Shown here piece after piece: positions 17,545 to 25,519 of a stretch of 64,000 nt of DNA (its first letter is position 1; every line of letters begins with the position of its first letter). Below the pieces are notes generated by a model. It did not search any database and was not told the origin of the DNA. It worked only from the letters and a program-made list of their open reading frames with translations. The stretch is from Thermoanaerobacteraceae bacterium. GTDB lineage: Bacteria; Bacillota; JADQBR01. The DNA is taken from contig JACDOG010000005.1 of assembly GCA_017656305.1 (NCBI GenBank), positions 62,001-126,000 of the forward strand, given 5' to 3'. A program made the translations under genes and the position numbers.

Positions 17545-18428
17545 CTCTCTAAAATTTTCTTCCCCTCATCCGTTAAGCTTTCCTGCCCGGTAATGTCCTT
17601 GTACAGGGCGGGTAGCACCGCTTTTGCCTTCAAACAGTCCCGCAGGGTATCGCCCCGCAGGCCCACGCGCAGTGCTTCCAAAGCCAGGATTTCACTGGGC
17701 TGAATGTTCCCCAGGTTGACGTTGGGGCCAAAACTCGTAATCAACGCCTGCTGCTGACTTTTCAGCGGCGCCTCCCACAGTATCTTGCCAAGGTCTTTAA
17801 TACTGGCTAGCAGCCGTTCCAGTTCCTCTTGCCTTATAGCACCCTTTTGGTCGTAAATAACTACCCCTTTGCCGGATTCTCGGCCCTCCACAATTACCTT
17901 GTACGCCCCGTCTTGCAGGTCCTGCTCTATCTGTTCACAAATTCTCTCTGTTTCCAGCATATCACGGGGGTCCTTTTTACCCACTTCAGCCAGCACCTTG
18001 AAACCGCTGTCAATGGCCCGTTTAATTGCTGCCGAACGTATGCGCTGCGGCATGTTGATAGTACCGTCGGAAACTTCAACGGCTGTAAACCCCAGCTCTT
18101 TAGCAGTTTTTAAAAACACCTGCAGCTTTCCCTGCAGCACCGCAACCTCCAAAAAGGTGCCCCCGGGAAAGATATCCACATCATAGGAGGTCACCAGGCG
18201 GATTTTTTGTTCCAGCAGCTGCTGGGAATAAAAGGCGGAAGTACCAAAACCCAGCTTGATAAAATCAATGTAGTCAGCGGCCAGGTCCAGCAGCTCTCTG
18301 GTCTCAGTAAGCCCCAAACCCTTGTCAATAATCATGGTAATTCCATTTTCCCGCGGCTTGTCCTGCCTGCCCATCAAGGGGAACTCGAATATCTCCTTCC
18401 ATGCCTTTAAGCTGTTAAGTTTCGCCAC
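17541..18428 (-). CDS. comA: Phosphosulfolactate synthase
   Basis: 295 residues. ComA adds sulfite to phosphoenolpyruvate to form phosphosulfolactate. Motifs: RENGITMIIDKGLGL, DLAADYIDFIKLGFGTSAF, DVDIFPGGTFLEVAVLQGK, LGFTAVEVSDGTINMP and FKVLAEVGKKDPRD. The start is taken as GTG at 18426-18428 after AAGGAG; the frame from 18494 adds a Pro/Ser/Lys leader with no homology. The pair comA-comB is a sulfite-consuming route in a window that also encodes sulfite reductases. Confidence 0.92.
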   Translation of the reverse strand: MAKLNSLKAWKEIFEFPLMGRQDKPRENGITMIIDKGLGLTETRELLDLAADYIDFIKLGFGTSAFYSQQLLEQKIRLVTSYDVDIFPGGTFLEVAVLQGKLQVFLKTAKELGFTAVEVSDGTINMPQRIRSAAIKRAIDSGFKVLAEVGKKDPRDMLETERICEQIEQDLQDGAYKVIVEGRESGKGVVIYDQKGAIRQEELERLLASIKDLGKILWEAPLKSQQQALITSFGPNVNLGNIQPSEILALEALRVGLRGDTLRDCLKAKAVLPALYKDITGQESLTDEGKKILER

Positions 18429-18680
18429 CGAACAGTCATCTCCTTTTTTTATTTTTCTATTCACGCTCCCGTTGTCCGGTGACAGCCAAGGCAAATTTTT
18501 TGTAGCAGCTTTTGGCCGGCAAACATATATACACCCGGTCTTATATTGTCCGCCAATTTTTGCCGACAGCGCCGGCTTTTTTATAACTCTTAGCGATTAT
18601 TTTACAGAGCCTTCCCCGGCGTAATGATTTTGGTTTGGATGGGGTAAACTAGTTTCTGATTTGGCAAAAGGAGGCACATG

Positions 18681-20090
18681 ATGAAAAAGGATTCAGTAAT
18701 CAAGCTGGTTGCCCTGGGCGGCGTGCCATTATTAATGGTATTAGGAAATTCTATGCTAATCCCGGTTTTCCCACAAATGCAACAAGCTTTGAATATCTCC
18801 CAGTTTAAAGCAGGACTCACCATCACCTTGTTTTCCATTCCTGCAGGTGTCAGTATCCCGGTTTTGGGCTTTTTATCGGATAAAATAGGGCGAAAGTTGA
18901 TTATCGTCCCTTCACTGATACTGTACGGTATCGGCGGCGTAATTTCCGGCATCTCGCCCATCCTGCTTCAGCAGCAGGCATACCCTTTACTGCTTGCCGG
19001 GAGGATCGTACAGGGAATAGGCGCCGCCGGCACCGGGCCCATTGCCCTGGCACTGGTAAGCGACATCTTTACCGGCGATGATCGGACTCAGGCCCAGGGG
19101 TCTGTTGAAGCGGCCAACGGTTTGGGTAAGGTGATCAGCCCTATCTTGGGATCCCTGGTGGCGCTGATTACCTGGTATGCTATCTTTTTTGTCTACGCCT
19201 TTTTAGCCATTCCCATTGCCCTGGGAGTTTGGTTTCTCATCAAAGAACCCAAACCCAATCACCAGGGCAACTCATTAAGCAATTACTTCCAGGGAATAAA
19301 AAGAATCTTTTCCCAACACGGAAAATCCCTGATAGGCTCCTACCTGGCCGCCAGCGTTGTGCTCTTTACGTTATTCGGCATTCTGTCCTATTTATCTGAC
19401 GTTTTGGAAATGCACTACGGCCTAAGAGGAGTCATCAAAGGCTTTGCCCTGGCAGTGCCGGTATTGGCAATGTCCTCCACGTCGTTTCTTTCGGGGAAAA
19501 TCCTGAAAAACAACCAGTCGCTTCTGAAACCTTTCATTGTCGGCGGTTTAGCCATCCTTGCGGGTGCTTTATTAATCCTGTCTTTATTTAAAACAAATCT
19601 CATCTTTTTTATCGCCATAGTCATTATGGGTATCGGTACGGGACTGGTACTCCCGGCAGTCAATACGGTAGTTACCAGTGCGGCACCGCTGGAGGAACGG
19701 GGCGGCATCACCGCTCTTTACGGCACGGTACGTTTTTTCGGCGTGGCAGCAGGCCCACCTACGTACAGCAAACTGCTGGAAATCAGCAAAAGCACCATGT
19801 TCTGGGGCGGCAGCGGCATTGCCCTGGCGGCTTTCCTTATCAGTTTTCTGCTGGTTAGTAAAAAGGAACTCGGCAAACCAGGAGAAGCCGACCAGTCATC
19901 ACAGAACTGGCAAATACCTGAAGGGGAAAATGACCAAACAAAAAAGAAAGAACAAACGGCAGATTCTCCCTTACTAACACCACCAAAGAGACTCCCCGGT
20001 TTTAATTTACAAACAGCTTGGAAACCTGTCGCCGGTATAGCTTCCTGCCTGGCCATCCTGCTCTTCTGGCTGAAACGCAGGCAGCGCTAG
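18681..20090 (+). CDS. MFS transporter
   Basis: 469 residues, twelve predicted helices. The N-terminal half has the MFS loop motif GFLSDKIGRKLIIVPSL between helices 2 and 3, GRIVQGIGAAGTGPIALALVSDIF in helix 4, and GKVISPILGSLV in helix 5 (antiporter-like), suggesting drug:H+ export of the DHA1 kind. A hydrophilic linker of about 50 residues precedes a final helix SCLAILLFWLKRRQR. The second of two adjacent ATGs fits the GGAGG spacing better. It overlaps the convergent yqhV-like gene by four bases. Confidence 0.88.
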   Translation: MKKDSVIKLVALGGVPLLMVLGNSMLIPVFPQMQQALNISQFKAGLTITLFSIPAGVSIPVLGFLSDKIGRKLIIVPSLILYGIGGVISGISPILLQQQAYPLLLAGRIVQGIGAAGTGPIALALVSDIFTGDDRTQAQGSVEAANGLGKVISPILGSLVALITWYAIFFVYAFLAIPIALGVWFLIKEPKPNHQGNSLSNYFQGIKRIFSQHGKSLIGSYLAASVVLFTLFGILSYLSDVLEMHYGLRGVIKGFALAVPVLAMSSTSFLSGKILKNNQSLLKPFIVGGLAILAGALLILSLFKTNLIFFIAIVIMGIGTGLVLPAVNTVVTSAAPLEERGGITALYGTVRFFGVAAGPPTYSKLLEISKSTMFWGGSGIALAAFLISFLLVSKKELGKPGEADQSSQNWQIPEGENDQTKKKEQTADSPLLTPPKRLPGFNLQTAWKPVAGIASCLAILLFWLKRRQR

Positions 20091-20365
20091 CCCCTGCCCA
20101 CACCGTAAAAAATCAGGGCCACGCCAATTAATATGTAAAGCATCTTACTTAGAGGCAGCTTCCCGGCCAGTCCTATCAATCCCAGTGCCATGACAATAAA
20201 CAGGATGCTGGGTCCGATAAATGCCAACACACCGTTGATTTTCATGGCAGTTTCCACCCGGTTAAAATAAAGCATGAGCAGGGCGGCGGATATCTCAATG
20301 CACCCGGACAAAACGCGAACCAGCGCCATGCCAAATACGCATTTATCCTTGACAAAAAACCACAA
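20087..20365 (-). CDS. yqhV: YqhV family (DUF2619) membrane protein
   Basis: 92 residues with three hydrophobic segments and the family stretch GMALVRVLSGCIEISAALLMLYFNRVETAMKINGVLAFIGPSI. YqhV genes of sporeformers lie near spoIIIA in Bacillus; here it stands alone. Its role is unknown. The likely start is TTG at 20363-20365, ten bases after GGGAGG. It converges with the MFS gene, the two stops overlapping by four bases. Confidence 0.82.
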   Translation of the reverse strand: MWFFVKDKCVFGMALVRVLSGCIEISAALLMLYFNRVETAMKINGVLAFIGPSILFIVMALGLIGLAGKLPLSKMLYILIGVALIFYGVGRG

Positions 20366-20400
20366 CAGCAGCCAGCCTCCCTTTCCACATTCATTAATGC

Positions 20401-21300
20401 TTATGCCCGACTGTTGTGGTTAATACCTCTTTTTTGGTGGAACAAATACAATCCTGCCAGAATTAAAGCCCCGCCGACTGCTTCCGAAACAGAAGGAACT
20501 TCACCAAAAAACAACCATGCCAGCACTGTCGCCCCCACCGGTTCACCCAATATATTGACCGATATGTAGCTGGTTTCCAGGTACTTCAATGCCCAGTTAA
20601 ACAGGCTGTGGCCTAACATGGTGGGCACCAGTGCCAGGAGAAAAAATACCAGCCATGTACCTGCAGGGTAACCATGTAACGGCGTGTTACTGACAAGGGC
20701 TAGCACCAGCAGCACTACTGTACTGGTCGAATACACCACCAGTGTATACTCCAGCATGGGTACCCGTTTTCTCAGGCTGCGCCCGATCAATAAATACACT
20801 GACACCAGCAAGGCGCCCAGCAGGGCCAGGACATCACCGTACAGCCTGTGCAGCTCCTGGGATCCGCCCAGGCCGATAAAGATACTCCCCGTCAAAGATA
20901 TGGCAATGCCCAGCATGGCCAGAGGCGCTACCCGTTCCCGGAAAAGCAGGTACTCCCCGGCCACAACAAAAATAGGCTGCATGGTGACCAACACGGTGGA
21001 GCTGGCTACCGAAGTAAGCTCTAAAGAAACAAACCAGCTGTAAAAATGCAGTGCCAGAAACACACCGGAACCCATGGCCAACACCATATCCTGCACTGCA
21101 AACGCTTTAAAATTTGCTTCCCCACGGGTAAAAATTACACCACAAGTCAGCAAAGCAGCAAACAATAACCGGTACATGGCGGTTATCAACGCCGGCGCAG
21201 CCGACCAGCGTACAAAAATCGCCGCGAAGGAAACCGCCAAGACACCCACGAGCACCGCTATTTTCGCTATAACCTGTATCTTTTCCTCATTTATCCCCAT
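20401..21300 (-). CDS. EamA/DMT-family transporter
   Basis: 299 residues with ten predicted helices in two EamA repeats (VLVGVLAVSFAAIFVRWSAAPALITAMYRLLFAALL; GDVLALLGALLVSVYLLIGRSL). The repeat ends carry the family features SSTVLVTMQPIFVVAGEYLLFRERV and SVNILGEPVGATVLAWLFFGEVPS, so both halves end with a Glu-containing helix. DMT transporters export metabolites or drugs; the substrate cannot be told. It is probably a single-gene unit. Confidence 0.9.
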   Translation of the reverse strand: MGINEEKIQVIAKIAVLVGVLAVSFAAIFVRWSAAPALITAMYRLLFAALLTCGVIFTRGEANFKAFAVQDMVLAMGSGVFLALHFYSWFVSLELTSVASSTVLVTMQPIFVVAGEYLLFRERVAPLAMLGIAISLTGSIFIGLGGSQELHRLYGDVLALLGALLVSVYLLIGRSLRKRVPMLEYTLVVYSTSTVVLLVLALVSNTPLHGYPAGTWLVFFLLALVPTMLGHSLFNWALKYLETSYISVNILGEPVGATVLAWLFFGEVPSVSEAVGGALILAGLYLFHQKRGINHNSRA

Positions 21301-21389
21301 AAAATTCCTCCAAAGTATGTCAGTAAGCAGGAATATCCTATCACTTAGCGAAGTAACTTAATATTGGACCAATTAAAGGAGGGGTAATG

Positions 21390-21539
21390 ATGGCCAAGGA
21401 ACAAAAACCCGTACCATTGATGCTGACCTACTATAAACCGGAAACCGAACACCAAAAGCACGCCGCCACTTTTATGGCTTACGTAATGTTCATCGCCCTG
21501 GCACTCATTTCGGTCTTTTTAATGTATCAATTTACTTAA
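21390..21539 (+). CDS. Small single-pass membrane protein
   Basis: 49-50 residues. A hydrophilic N-terminus (MAKEQKPVPLMLTYYKPETE) is followed by one helix, FMAYVMFIALALISVFLMYQF. Two ATGs (21387, 21390) follow AAAGGAGGGG; the second is better spaced. A strong terminator follows at 21571-21606, so this is a complete short transcription unit. I do not recognise a family. Confidence 0.7.
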   Translation: MAKEQKPVPLMLTYYKPETEHQKHAATFMAYVMFIALALISVFLMYQFT

Positions 21540-21570
21540 TAAATCAAGCAAGCCCATCACCAGTTTAAAA

Positions 21571-21606
21571 GACCTCCACTAAACCTTTAGTCGGAGGTTT
21601 TTTTAT
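21571..21606. terminator. Hairpin between convergent genes
   Basis: ACCTCC/GGAGGT plus CTAAA/TTTAG pairing around a short loop, then TTTTTTTATTTTT on the plus strand; the minus side is also moderately T-rich. Confidence 0.85.
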
Positions 21607-21624
21607 TTTTCGCCAGGTAAGGCA

Positions 21625-22260
21625 TCAGTCTTTAGGCAGGTATTTGCTATCACCCCAGCTTAATTGCACCCGGTCATTGGTCACGTTAACCAAACACTTT
21701 CCCAGCCCTTCTTTTTGCTTCACCGGCACCCAGTAGGACAGTGCTGCACGGTCGGCAAACCGGTGCTGACCGGTAATACAGTCAAACTGTTTTACCTCGT
21801 GTTCAATGATGCCTATCAGGTTATAATCCGCCCGAACCGTTAGCTTAATGTGCCGCACCATCAATTGTTTTCCTGCCGCCTCTACCCCCTGCTGGGCTGC
21901 CTGGCCGTATGCCCTGATTAATCCGCCGGCACCCAGTTTGATGCCGCCGAAATAACGAGTCACCACCACAACAGTATTGGTCAGTTCGTTCTGCTTCAAT
22001 ACTTCCAAAACTGGAACGCCGGCTGTACCACTGGGTTCCCCGTCATCGTTACAGCGCTGCGTCCTGCGTTCAATGCCCACAATAAACGCTGGAACATTAT
22101 GCGTTGCTTCCCGGTGATCCTGCTTAACCTGCTCCACAAACTGCAGTGCTTCCTGCTCCGTACTAACCGGACTGACAAAAGCGATAAACCGGGACTTTCG
22201 GATAACCAGCTCCTGCCGCGCCTGTTTCCTAACAGTCCAGTAGCTCTCCAACAGCAACAT
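21625..22260 (-). CDS. yigZ: YigZ/IMPACT family protein
   Basis: 211 residues. The N-terminal UPF0029 domain has KSRFIAFVSPVSTEQEALQFVEQVKQDHREATHNVPAFIVG and DDGEPSGTAGVPVLEVLKQNELTNTVVVVTRYFGGIKLGAGGLIRAYG; a C-terminal DUF1949-like ferredoxin-fold half follows. The family is related to the eukaryotic translation regulator IMPACT, and its bacterial role is unclear. GGAGG almost touches the ATG at 22260, so one of the following in-frame TTG codons may be the true start. Confidence 0.9.
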   Translation of the reverse strand: MLLLESYWTVRKQARQELVIRKSRFIAFVSPVSTEQEALQFVEQVKQDHREATHNVPAFIVGIERRTQRCNDDGEPSGTAGVPVLEVLKQNELTNTVVVVTRYFGGIKLGAGGLIRAYGQAAQQGVEAAGKQLMVRHIKLTVRADYNLIGIIEHEVKQFDCITGQHRFADRAALSYWVPVKQKEGLGKCLVNVTNDRVQLSWGDSKYLPKD

Positions 22261-22392
22261 GCCTCCTTAATCCGGTAAACTAAAGTAAAAAACAAGCCGG
22301 ACAAGTAGTCTAACCGGCGGTACACACGAAAAAGACCGCCAGTTCAGCGGTCTCAGTATCTCCCGTCATAATATTTTATACACCGGCCGGTA

Positions 22393-22587
22393 TTACTCCG
22401 CAAGAGTTTCGTTAAGCGCTTTAACCAGGTCATCTACATCTACGCCATGTGCCCTCGCACCCTGTTCAATATTTTCAAACTGTGCTGCTGCACAGCCAAG
22501 GCAGCCCATGCCGTGCTCCATAAAAACCTTAGCTGTCTGCGGGTACTTGCTGACCACCTCGGTAATACTCATGTCTTTTGTAATCAT
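22393..22587 (-). CDS. DUF1858 domain protein
   Basis: 64 residues: MITKDMSITEVVSKYPQTAKVFMEHGMGCLGCAAAQFENIEQGARAHGVDVDDL. The Cys pair CLGC within GMGCLGC is the family hallmark. Such domains accompany hybrid-cluster and sulfur/iron proteins, but the role is unknown. The ATG at 22585-22587 follows GGAGGTG. It lies downstream of the UroD-like methyltransferase gene on the same strand. Confidence 0.88.
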   Translation of the reverse strand: MITKDMSITEVVSKYPQTAKVFMEHGMGCLGCAAAQFENIEQGARAHGVDVDDLVKALNETLAE

Positions 22588-22662
22588 TATTTTCACCTCC
22601 CGGAGTTACTTACATTTTAATAAAACCTGCAAGTCTTGTAAACCCATTTATTTACTCTATTT

Positions 22663-23682
22663 TTACCTGTCAAAATAATACATGGCTTTTAAAGTGGCAG
22701 CATCTATGTCTTCCGTAAGAAACCCGCTGGCACTGGAAAGCAGGTAACCCCCGCCCTGGGAAAGCAGCGCCACTCTCTCAGCAACCAGCTTTTTCACCTG
22801 CTGCTCGGATGCTTCATAAAGCTCGGTCAGGTCAATTCCCCCCATCAGGATAAATCGCTTGCCGTACTGCAGTTTTATGTAGGGCAGGTTCATGCCCGCA
22901 AGGGGTTCCAGGGAATGTAGCCCGCAGACGGGAGTGCCGGCCAGCCATTCCAAAAGGGACATGATGTTGCCGTCGGAATGGAAAAACACCGGCTTGCCCA
23001 ATTTGTCAATGGCTGCAAAAAGTTCCTGTTCATAAGGTGCCACCCATCTGAAAAAAACCTCCCGGCTGCAAAAAAGCCCCCGGCGGTGGGCCACATCATC
23101 GGTCACTAAAATGGCATCCACGCCTGTCCTGCACAGGTGTTCCGCCAAGCCATAACTAAATTCCACCGCCCTGGCAAACATGGGCTCCAGTAAGTCAGGT
23201 TCTTCCTCAAGTACAGCCAAAAAATCCAGCAGGTCCATGGTACGGGCGACAGCCTGAAACACACCGTCCACGATACCGAATAAAAATAACCCCTTGTTTC
23301 GTAAGGTACCGCTGTCCGGGAAGGATATGCCCGCAAGGTCAGGAAAACGGTACTGCTTGATATCCTGAAGGTCAACAATGGGGTAGGCTACCAACTGCTC
23401 TCTCCCGCCGGGTATCTGCCAGAAAATTCGTCCCCAGCAGTCCCGCAGTTCCTTTCGCCCCTTGTCGTCATACTTGATAAACTGTTTTTCCGGGTATTGC
23501 GGCAGTAAGCCGTAAAAATCAAATCCCAGCAAGTCGATACCGGCCTCCAAAACACCGCTTCCATTATTTCCGGTCAACTTTTGGCATAGAGCACGGTTTA
23601 GAAAAAATTCCCCCCGGGGTACCGGCCGCAGTTCCTCTCCCCTGATAATACGCTTCACGCTTTCCCTGCCTTGCATGGTCAT
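22663..23682 (-). CDS. Uroporphyrinogen decarboxylase-family protein (corrinoid methyltransferase-like)
   Basis: 339 residues. The UroD/MtaA/CmuA TIM-barrel is recognisable from GVLEAGIDLLGFDFYG, DAILVTDDVAHRRGLFCSREVFFRWVAPYEQELFAAIDKLGKPVFFHSDGNIMSLLEWLAGTPVCGLHSLEPLAGM and RFILMGGID. His in FFHSDG and Cys in PVCGLHS match the zinc His-x-Cys site of methylcobamide:CoM-type methyltransferases better than true heme-pathway HemE. A corrinoid partner is not adjacent. It overlaps the DUF3343 gene by four bases. Confidence 0.82.
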   Translation of the reverse strand: MTMQGRESVKRIIRGEELRPVPRGEFFLNRALCQKLTGNNGSGVLEAGIDLLGFDFYGLLPQYPEKQFIKYDDKGRKELRDCWGRIFWQIPGGREQLVAYPIVDLQDIKQYRFPDLAGISFPDSGTLRNKGLFLFGIVDGVFQAVARTMDLLDFLAVLEEEPDLLEPMFARAVEFSYGLAEHLCRTGVDAILVTDDVAHRRGLFCSREVFFRWVAPYEQELFAAIDKLGKPVFFHSDGNIMSLLEWLAGTPVCGLHSLEPLAGMNLPYIKLQYGKRFILMGGIDLTELYEASEQQVKKLVAERVALLSQGGGYLLSSASGFLTEDIDAATLKAMYYFDR

Positions 23683-23942
23683 CCCTCTTTTGTCACCCGG
23701 TGTACCTTATCCCACTTGATTCCCTTTTGGCCAAGCTTTTCCAGTATTTTCTCCCGGTCTTCCCAGAAAAATTTGACAGCCATGCCGCAGCTTGCTGAAA
23801 TCCGGCGTGGTGTCGGAATGAGCAGAAATGTTATCCCGGCTTCTTTTAGCACTGCTTCAGACTGCAGCGCCTGGTGGGTGGTACCAAATGTAACCACTCC
23901 GTAGGCGTTACTTTTCAACAACCCGCTCAAATCGCCAGTCAT
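23679..23942 (-). CDS. DUF3343 protein (putative Se/S carrier-like)
   Basis: 87 residues with the family stretch AYGVVTFGTTHQALQSEAVLKEAGITFLLIPTPRRISASCGMAVKF and the single conserved Cys in SASCG. DUF3343 proteins are described as putative selenium or sulfur carriers because of their link to Se-dependent clusters; function unproven. The ATG at 23940-23942 follows AGGAGG. It overlaps the UroD-like gene by ATGA, so this small Cys protein and the methyltransferase are co-translated. Confidence 0.85.
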   Translation of the reverse strand: MTGDLSGLLKSNAYGVVTFGTTHQALQSEAVLKEAGITFLLIPTPRRISASCGMAVKFFWEDREKILEKLGQKGIKWDKVHRVTKEG

Positions 23943-24028
23943 AACTATTACCTCCTAGCCTGACAGCCCAAAGATTGCAGCCGCTATCAAAAAGTTATAT
24001 AATTAGCCACAGAACGGGGGGGATAGCT

Positions 24029-24460
24029 ATGGAAAACGTGGTTCCCATTACCATTAATAGGGAAGGGGAATGGTATTACGGTGATAATAAAATGTTTCGC
24101 CTGGATATAGTGTCTCTCTTGGCAGAACACCTGGAAAAAGACAGGCAGGGCAACTACTACATTCATTACAACAATCAGGTTTACCCCGTTAACGTGGAAG
24201 CCACACCGTTTGTGGCCCAGAGTTTGCAAGCCATAACTGCGGAACAACTGACAGTAAAACTCACCGACGGGCGGACGGTTGACATAAAATTGGATACCTT
24301 GATTTTGGATAACGGTATCCCCTATGCCACCATGAAATGGCCTCAGGATACCCGTCTCTCAAGACAGGTTCTTTGGGACCTGGGGGATTACCTGGTGGAA
24401 GACAATAACAGTGTTTACTTACAAATTGACGGCAAAACCCACCAGTTAAATGAACGGTAA
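24029..24460 (+). CDS. DUF1285-like protein
   Basis: 143 residues with the pattern I..EGEWYYGDNKMFRLDIVSLLAEHLEKDRQGNYYIHYNNQVYPVNVEATPFVAQSL, which follows the order of DUF1285 (W-Y-G, a Leu-rich helix, G-Y, V-E-x-x-P-F-V). The second half, DGRTVDIKLDTLILDNGIPYATMKW, also fits a small beta-rich repeat. Function unknown. The ATG at 24029-24031 follows GGGGGGG; a longer frame from 23975 lacks a ribosome site. It is transcribed alone, divergent from the DUF3343 unit, and ends at the hairpin at 24518-24556. Confidence 0.55.
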   Translation: MENVVPITINREGEWYYGDNKMFRLDIVSLLAEHLEKDRQGNYYIHYNNQVYPVNVEATPFVAQSLQAITAEQLTVKLTDGRTVDIKLDTLILDNGIPYATMKWPQDTRLSRQVLWDLGDYLVEDNNSVYLQIDGKTHQLNER

Positions 24461-24517
24461 GAACTCAACAGTAATGGTACCACTTTATACCAAACCGGTC
24501 CAGCCTTTTACCCAAAA

Positions 24518-24556
24518 AATTCCCACTAAAGTTTTAGTGGGAATTACTTTTTTTAA
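24518..24556 (+). terminator. Terminator after the DUF1285-like gene
   Basis: AATTCCCACTAAA (24518 on) pairs with TTTAGTGGGAATT, then ACTTTTTTT. Confidence 0.88.
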
Positions 24557-24762
24557 CTTATAACCGGCAAGTAAGCATCAACATTTCTGGTTGTTAACTT
24601 TGAAATCGGTGATGTCCCTACAGGTTTCATTTGCTAATTTCAGTTCAATGTTATTATTACCATCCACTACAAAATTATCCGTCGAAAAAAAATGAATAAT
24701 TGCTGTCGCATGTTAATAACGTTAGCTATACGGAAGGTCCACCGGCTATCCAAATTTCACCC
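24557..24762. other. Non-coding gap with a short unassigned minus-strand frame
   Basis: No complete gene. A start-less minus-strand frame of about 44 codons with protein-like composition (it ends ...ANETCRDITDFKVNNQKC) covers roughly 24580-24710 and may be a relic. Confidence 0.3.
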
Positions 24763-24792
24763 TTGAATACCCTTACCCCCTCATGGTATTAT
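24763..24792 (+). promoter_or_regulatory. Sigma-A type promoter of a short transcript
   Basis: TTGAAT (24763-24768) and TATTAT (24787-24792) with an 18-base spacer. It precedes the strong ribosome site at 24823-24830 and the terminator at 24940-24968. Confidence 0.6.
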
Positions 24793-24837
24793 GATAACAG
24801 GGTGACATTCCCATTTTTGAAAAAGGAGGGTTGTGGA

Positions 24838-24900
24838 GTGGTAGTTTTACAGAGACGTTTCTTCATCCCGCGGGTTGCTCACTGCAGCGAGGGCTGCTGA
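24838..24900 (+). CDS. Possible 20-residue peptide gene
   Basis: AAGGAGGG (24823-24830) stands seven bases before GTG (24838). The 20-codon frame reads MVVLQRRFFIPRVAHCSEGC, basic and hydrophobic at first, with two cysteines near the end. A promoter lies upstream and an intrinsic terminator 40 bases downstream, giving a complete mini-gene of about 170 nt on the strand opposite ilvH. It could be a peptide gene or an RNA regulator. Confidence 0.4.
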   Translation: MVVLQRRFFIPRVAHCSEGC

Positions 24901-24939
24901 CTGCAGTCCCGGGCAAGACGTTAAACTGCCCATAGAGAA

Positions 24940-24968
24940 AGGGAGCAGCCTCCCCTGCTCCCTTTTTA
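24940..24968 (+). terminator. Hairpin ending the mini-gene; near the ilvH stop
   Basis: AGGGAGCAG (24940-24948) and CTGCTCCCT (24955-24963) followed by TTTTATT on the plus strand. The minus side, where ilvH ends, has no good T-run. Confidence 0.8.
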
Positions 24969-25472
24969 TTATTCACCCATTTCCCGTGCCGGTTCTGGCC
25001 CGCGCGCCAGTGCAATTCTGCCCGTCCGCACAATCTCAATGATGCCGTGCTCCTGGAGTACCTCCAGCAGCGCATCGGTTTTATCCACTTCTCCTGTCAG
25101 TTCAATTACCATGGTTTCTCGGTTCACATCCACGATCTTGGCCCGAAAAATGTTGACGATATCTACAATATCAGAACGATTTTCCGCCGGCGCTCGCACC
25201 TTGATTAAAGCCAGTTCCCGGCTGATGGCCTTGGTAGATGTCAAATTGGTAATCTTGATGACGTCCACCAGCTTTGCCAGCTGCTTGATTACCTGGTCTA
25301 TCTCATCCGGCTCGCATTCCACCACCAAGGTAATCCTGGTCACTTTGGGATCCTCAGTGGGACCGGCGGCAATGCTGTCAATATTAAAGGCGCGCCGGCT
25401 GATCAATCCCGATATGTGTGATAGCACCGTAGGTCGGTTGACAACCAGTAACGCAAGGGTGTGTTTCAACAT
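24969..25472 (-). CDS. ilvH: Acetolactate synthase small subunit (regulatory)
   Basis: 167 residues. An N-terminal ACT domain (LKHTLALLVVNRPTVLSHISGLISRRAFNIDSIAAGPTEDPKVTRITLVVE) is followed by the C-terminal regulatory domain (RELALIKVRAPAENRSDIVDIVNIFRAKIVDVNRETMVIELTGEVDKTDALLEVL). IlvH confers valine feedback on acetolactate synthase. The ATG at 25470-25472 gives the family N-terminus. The catalytic subunit gene ilvB is not adjacent, nor is ilvC, which is unusual; it must lie elsewhere. Confidence 0.95.
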   Translation of the reverse strand: MLKHTLALLVVNRPTVLSHISGLISRRAFNIDSIAAGPTEDPKVTRITLVVECEPDEIDQVIKQLAKLVDVIKITNLTSTKAISRELALIKVRAPAENRSDIVDIVNIFRAKIVDVNRETMVIELTGEVDKTDALLEVLQEHGIIEIVRTGRIALARGPEPAREMGE

Positions 25473-25519
25473 GGGCACCTCCAATTTTTCTTATATTGTA
25501 TGGCCCTGGTAAAATTTTG

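Noticed and set aside
22663-23682. Calling the UroD-like gene hemE
   Set aside because: The His-x-Cys zinc-type site and the missing heme-gene context point to the corrinoid methyltransferase branch.
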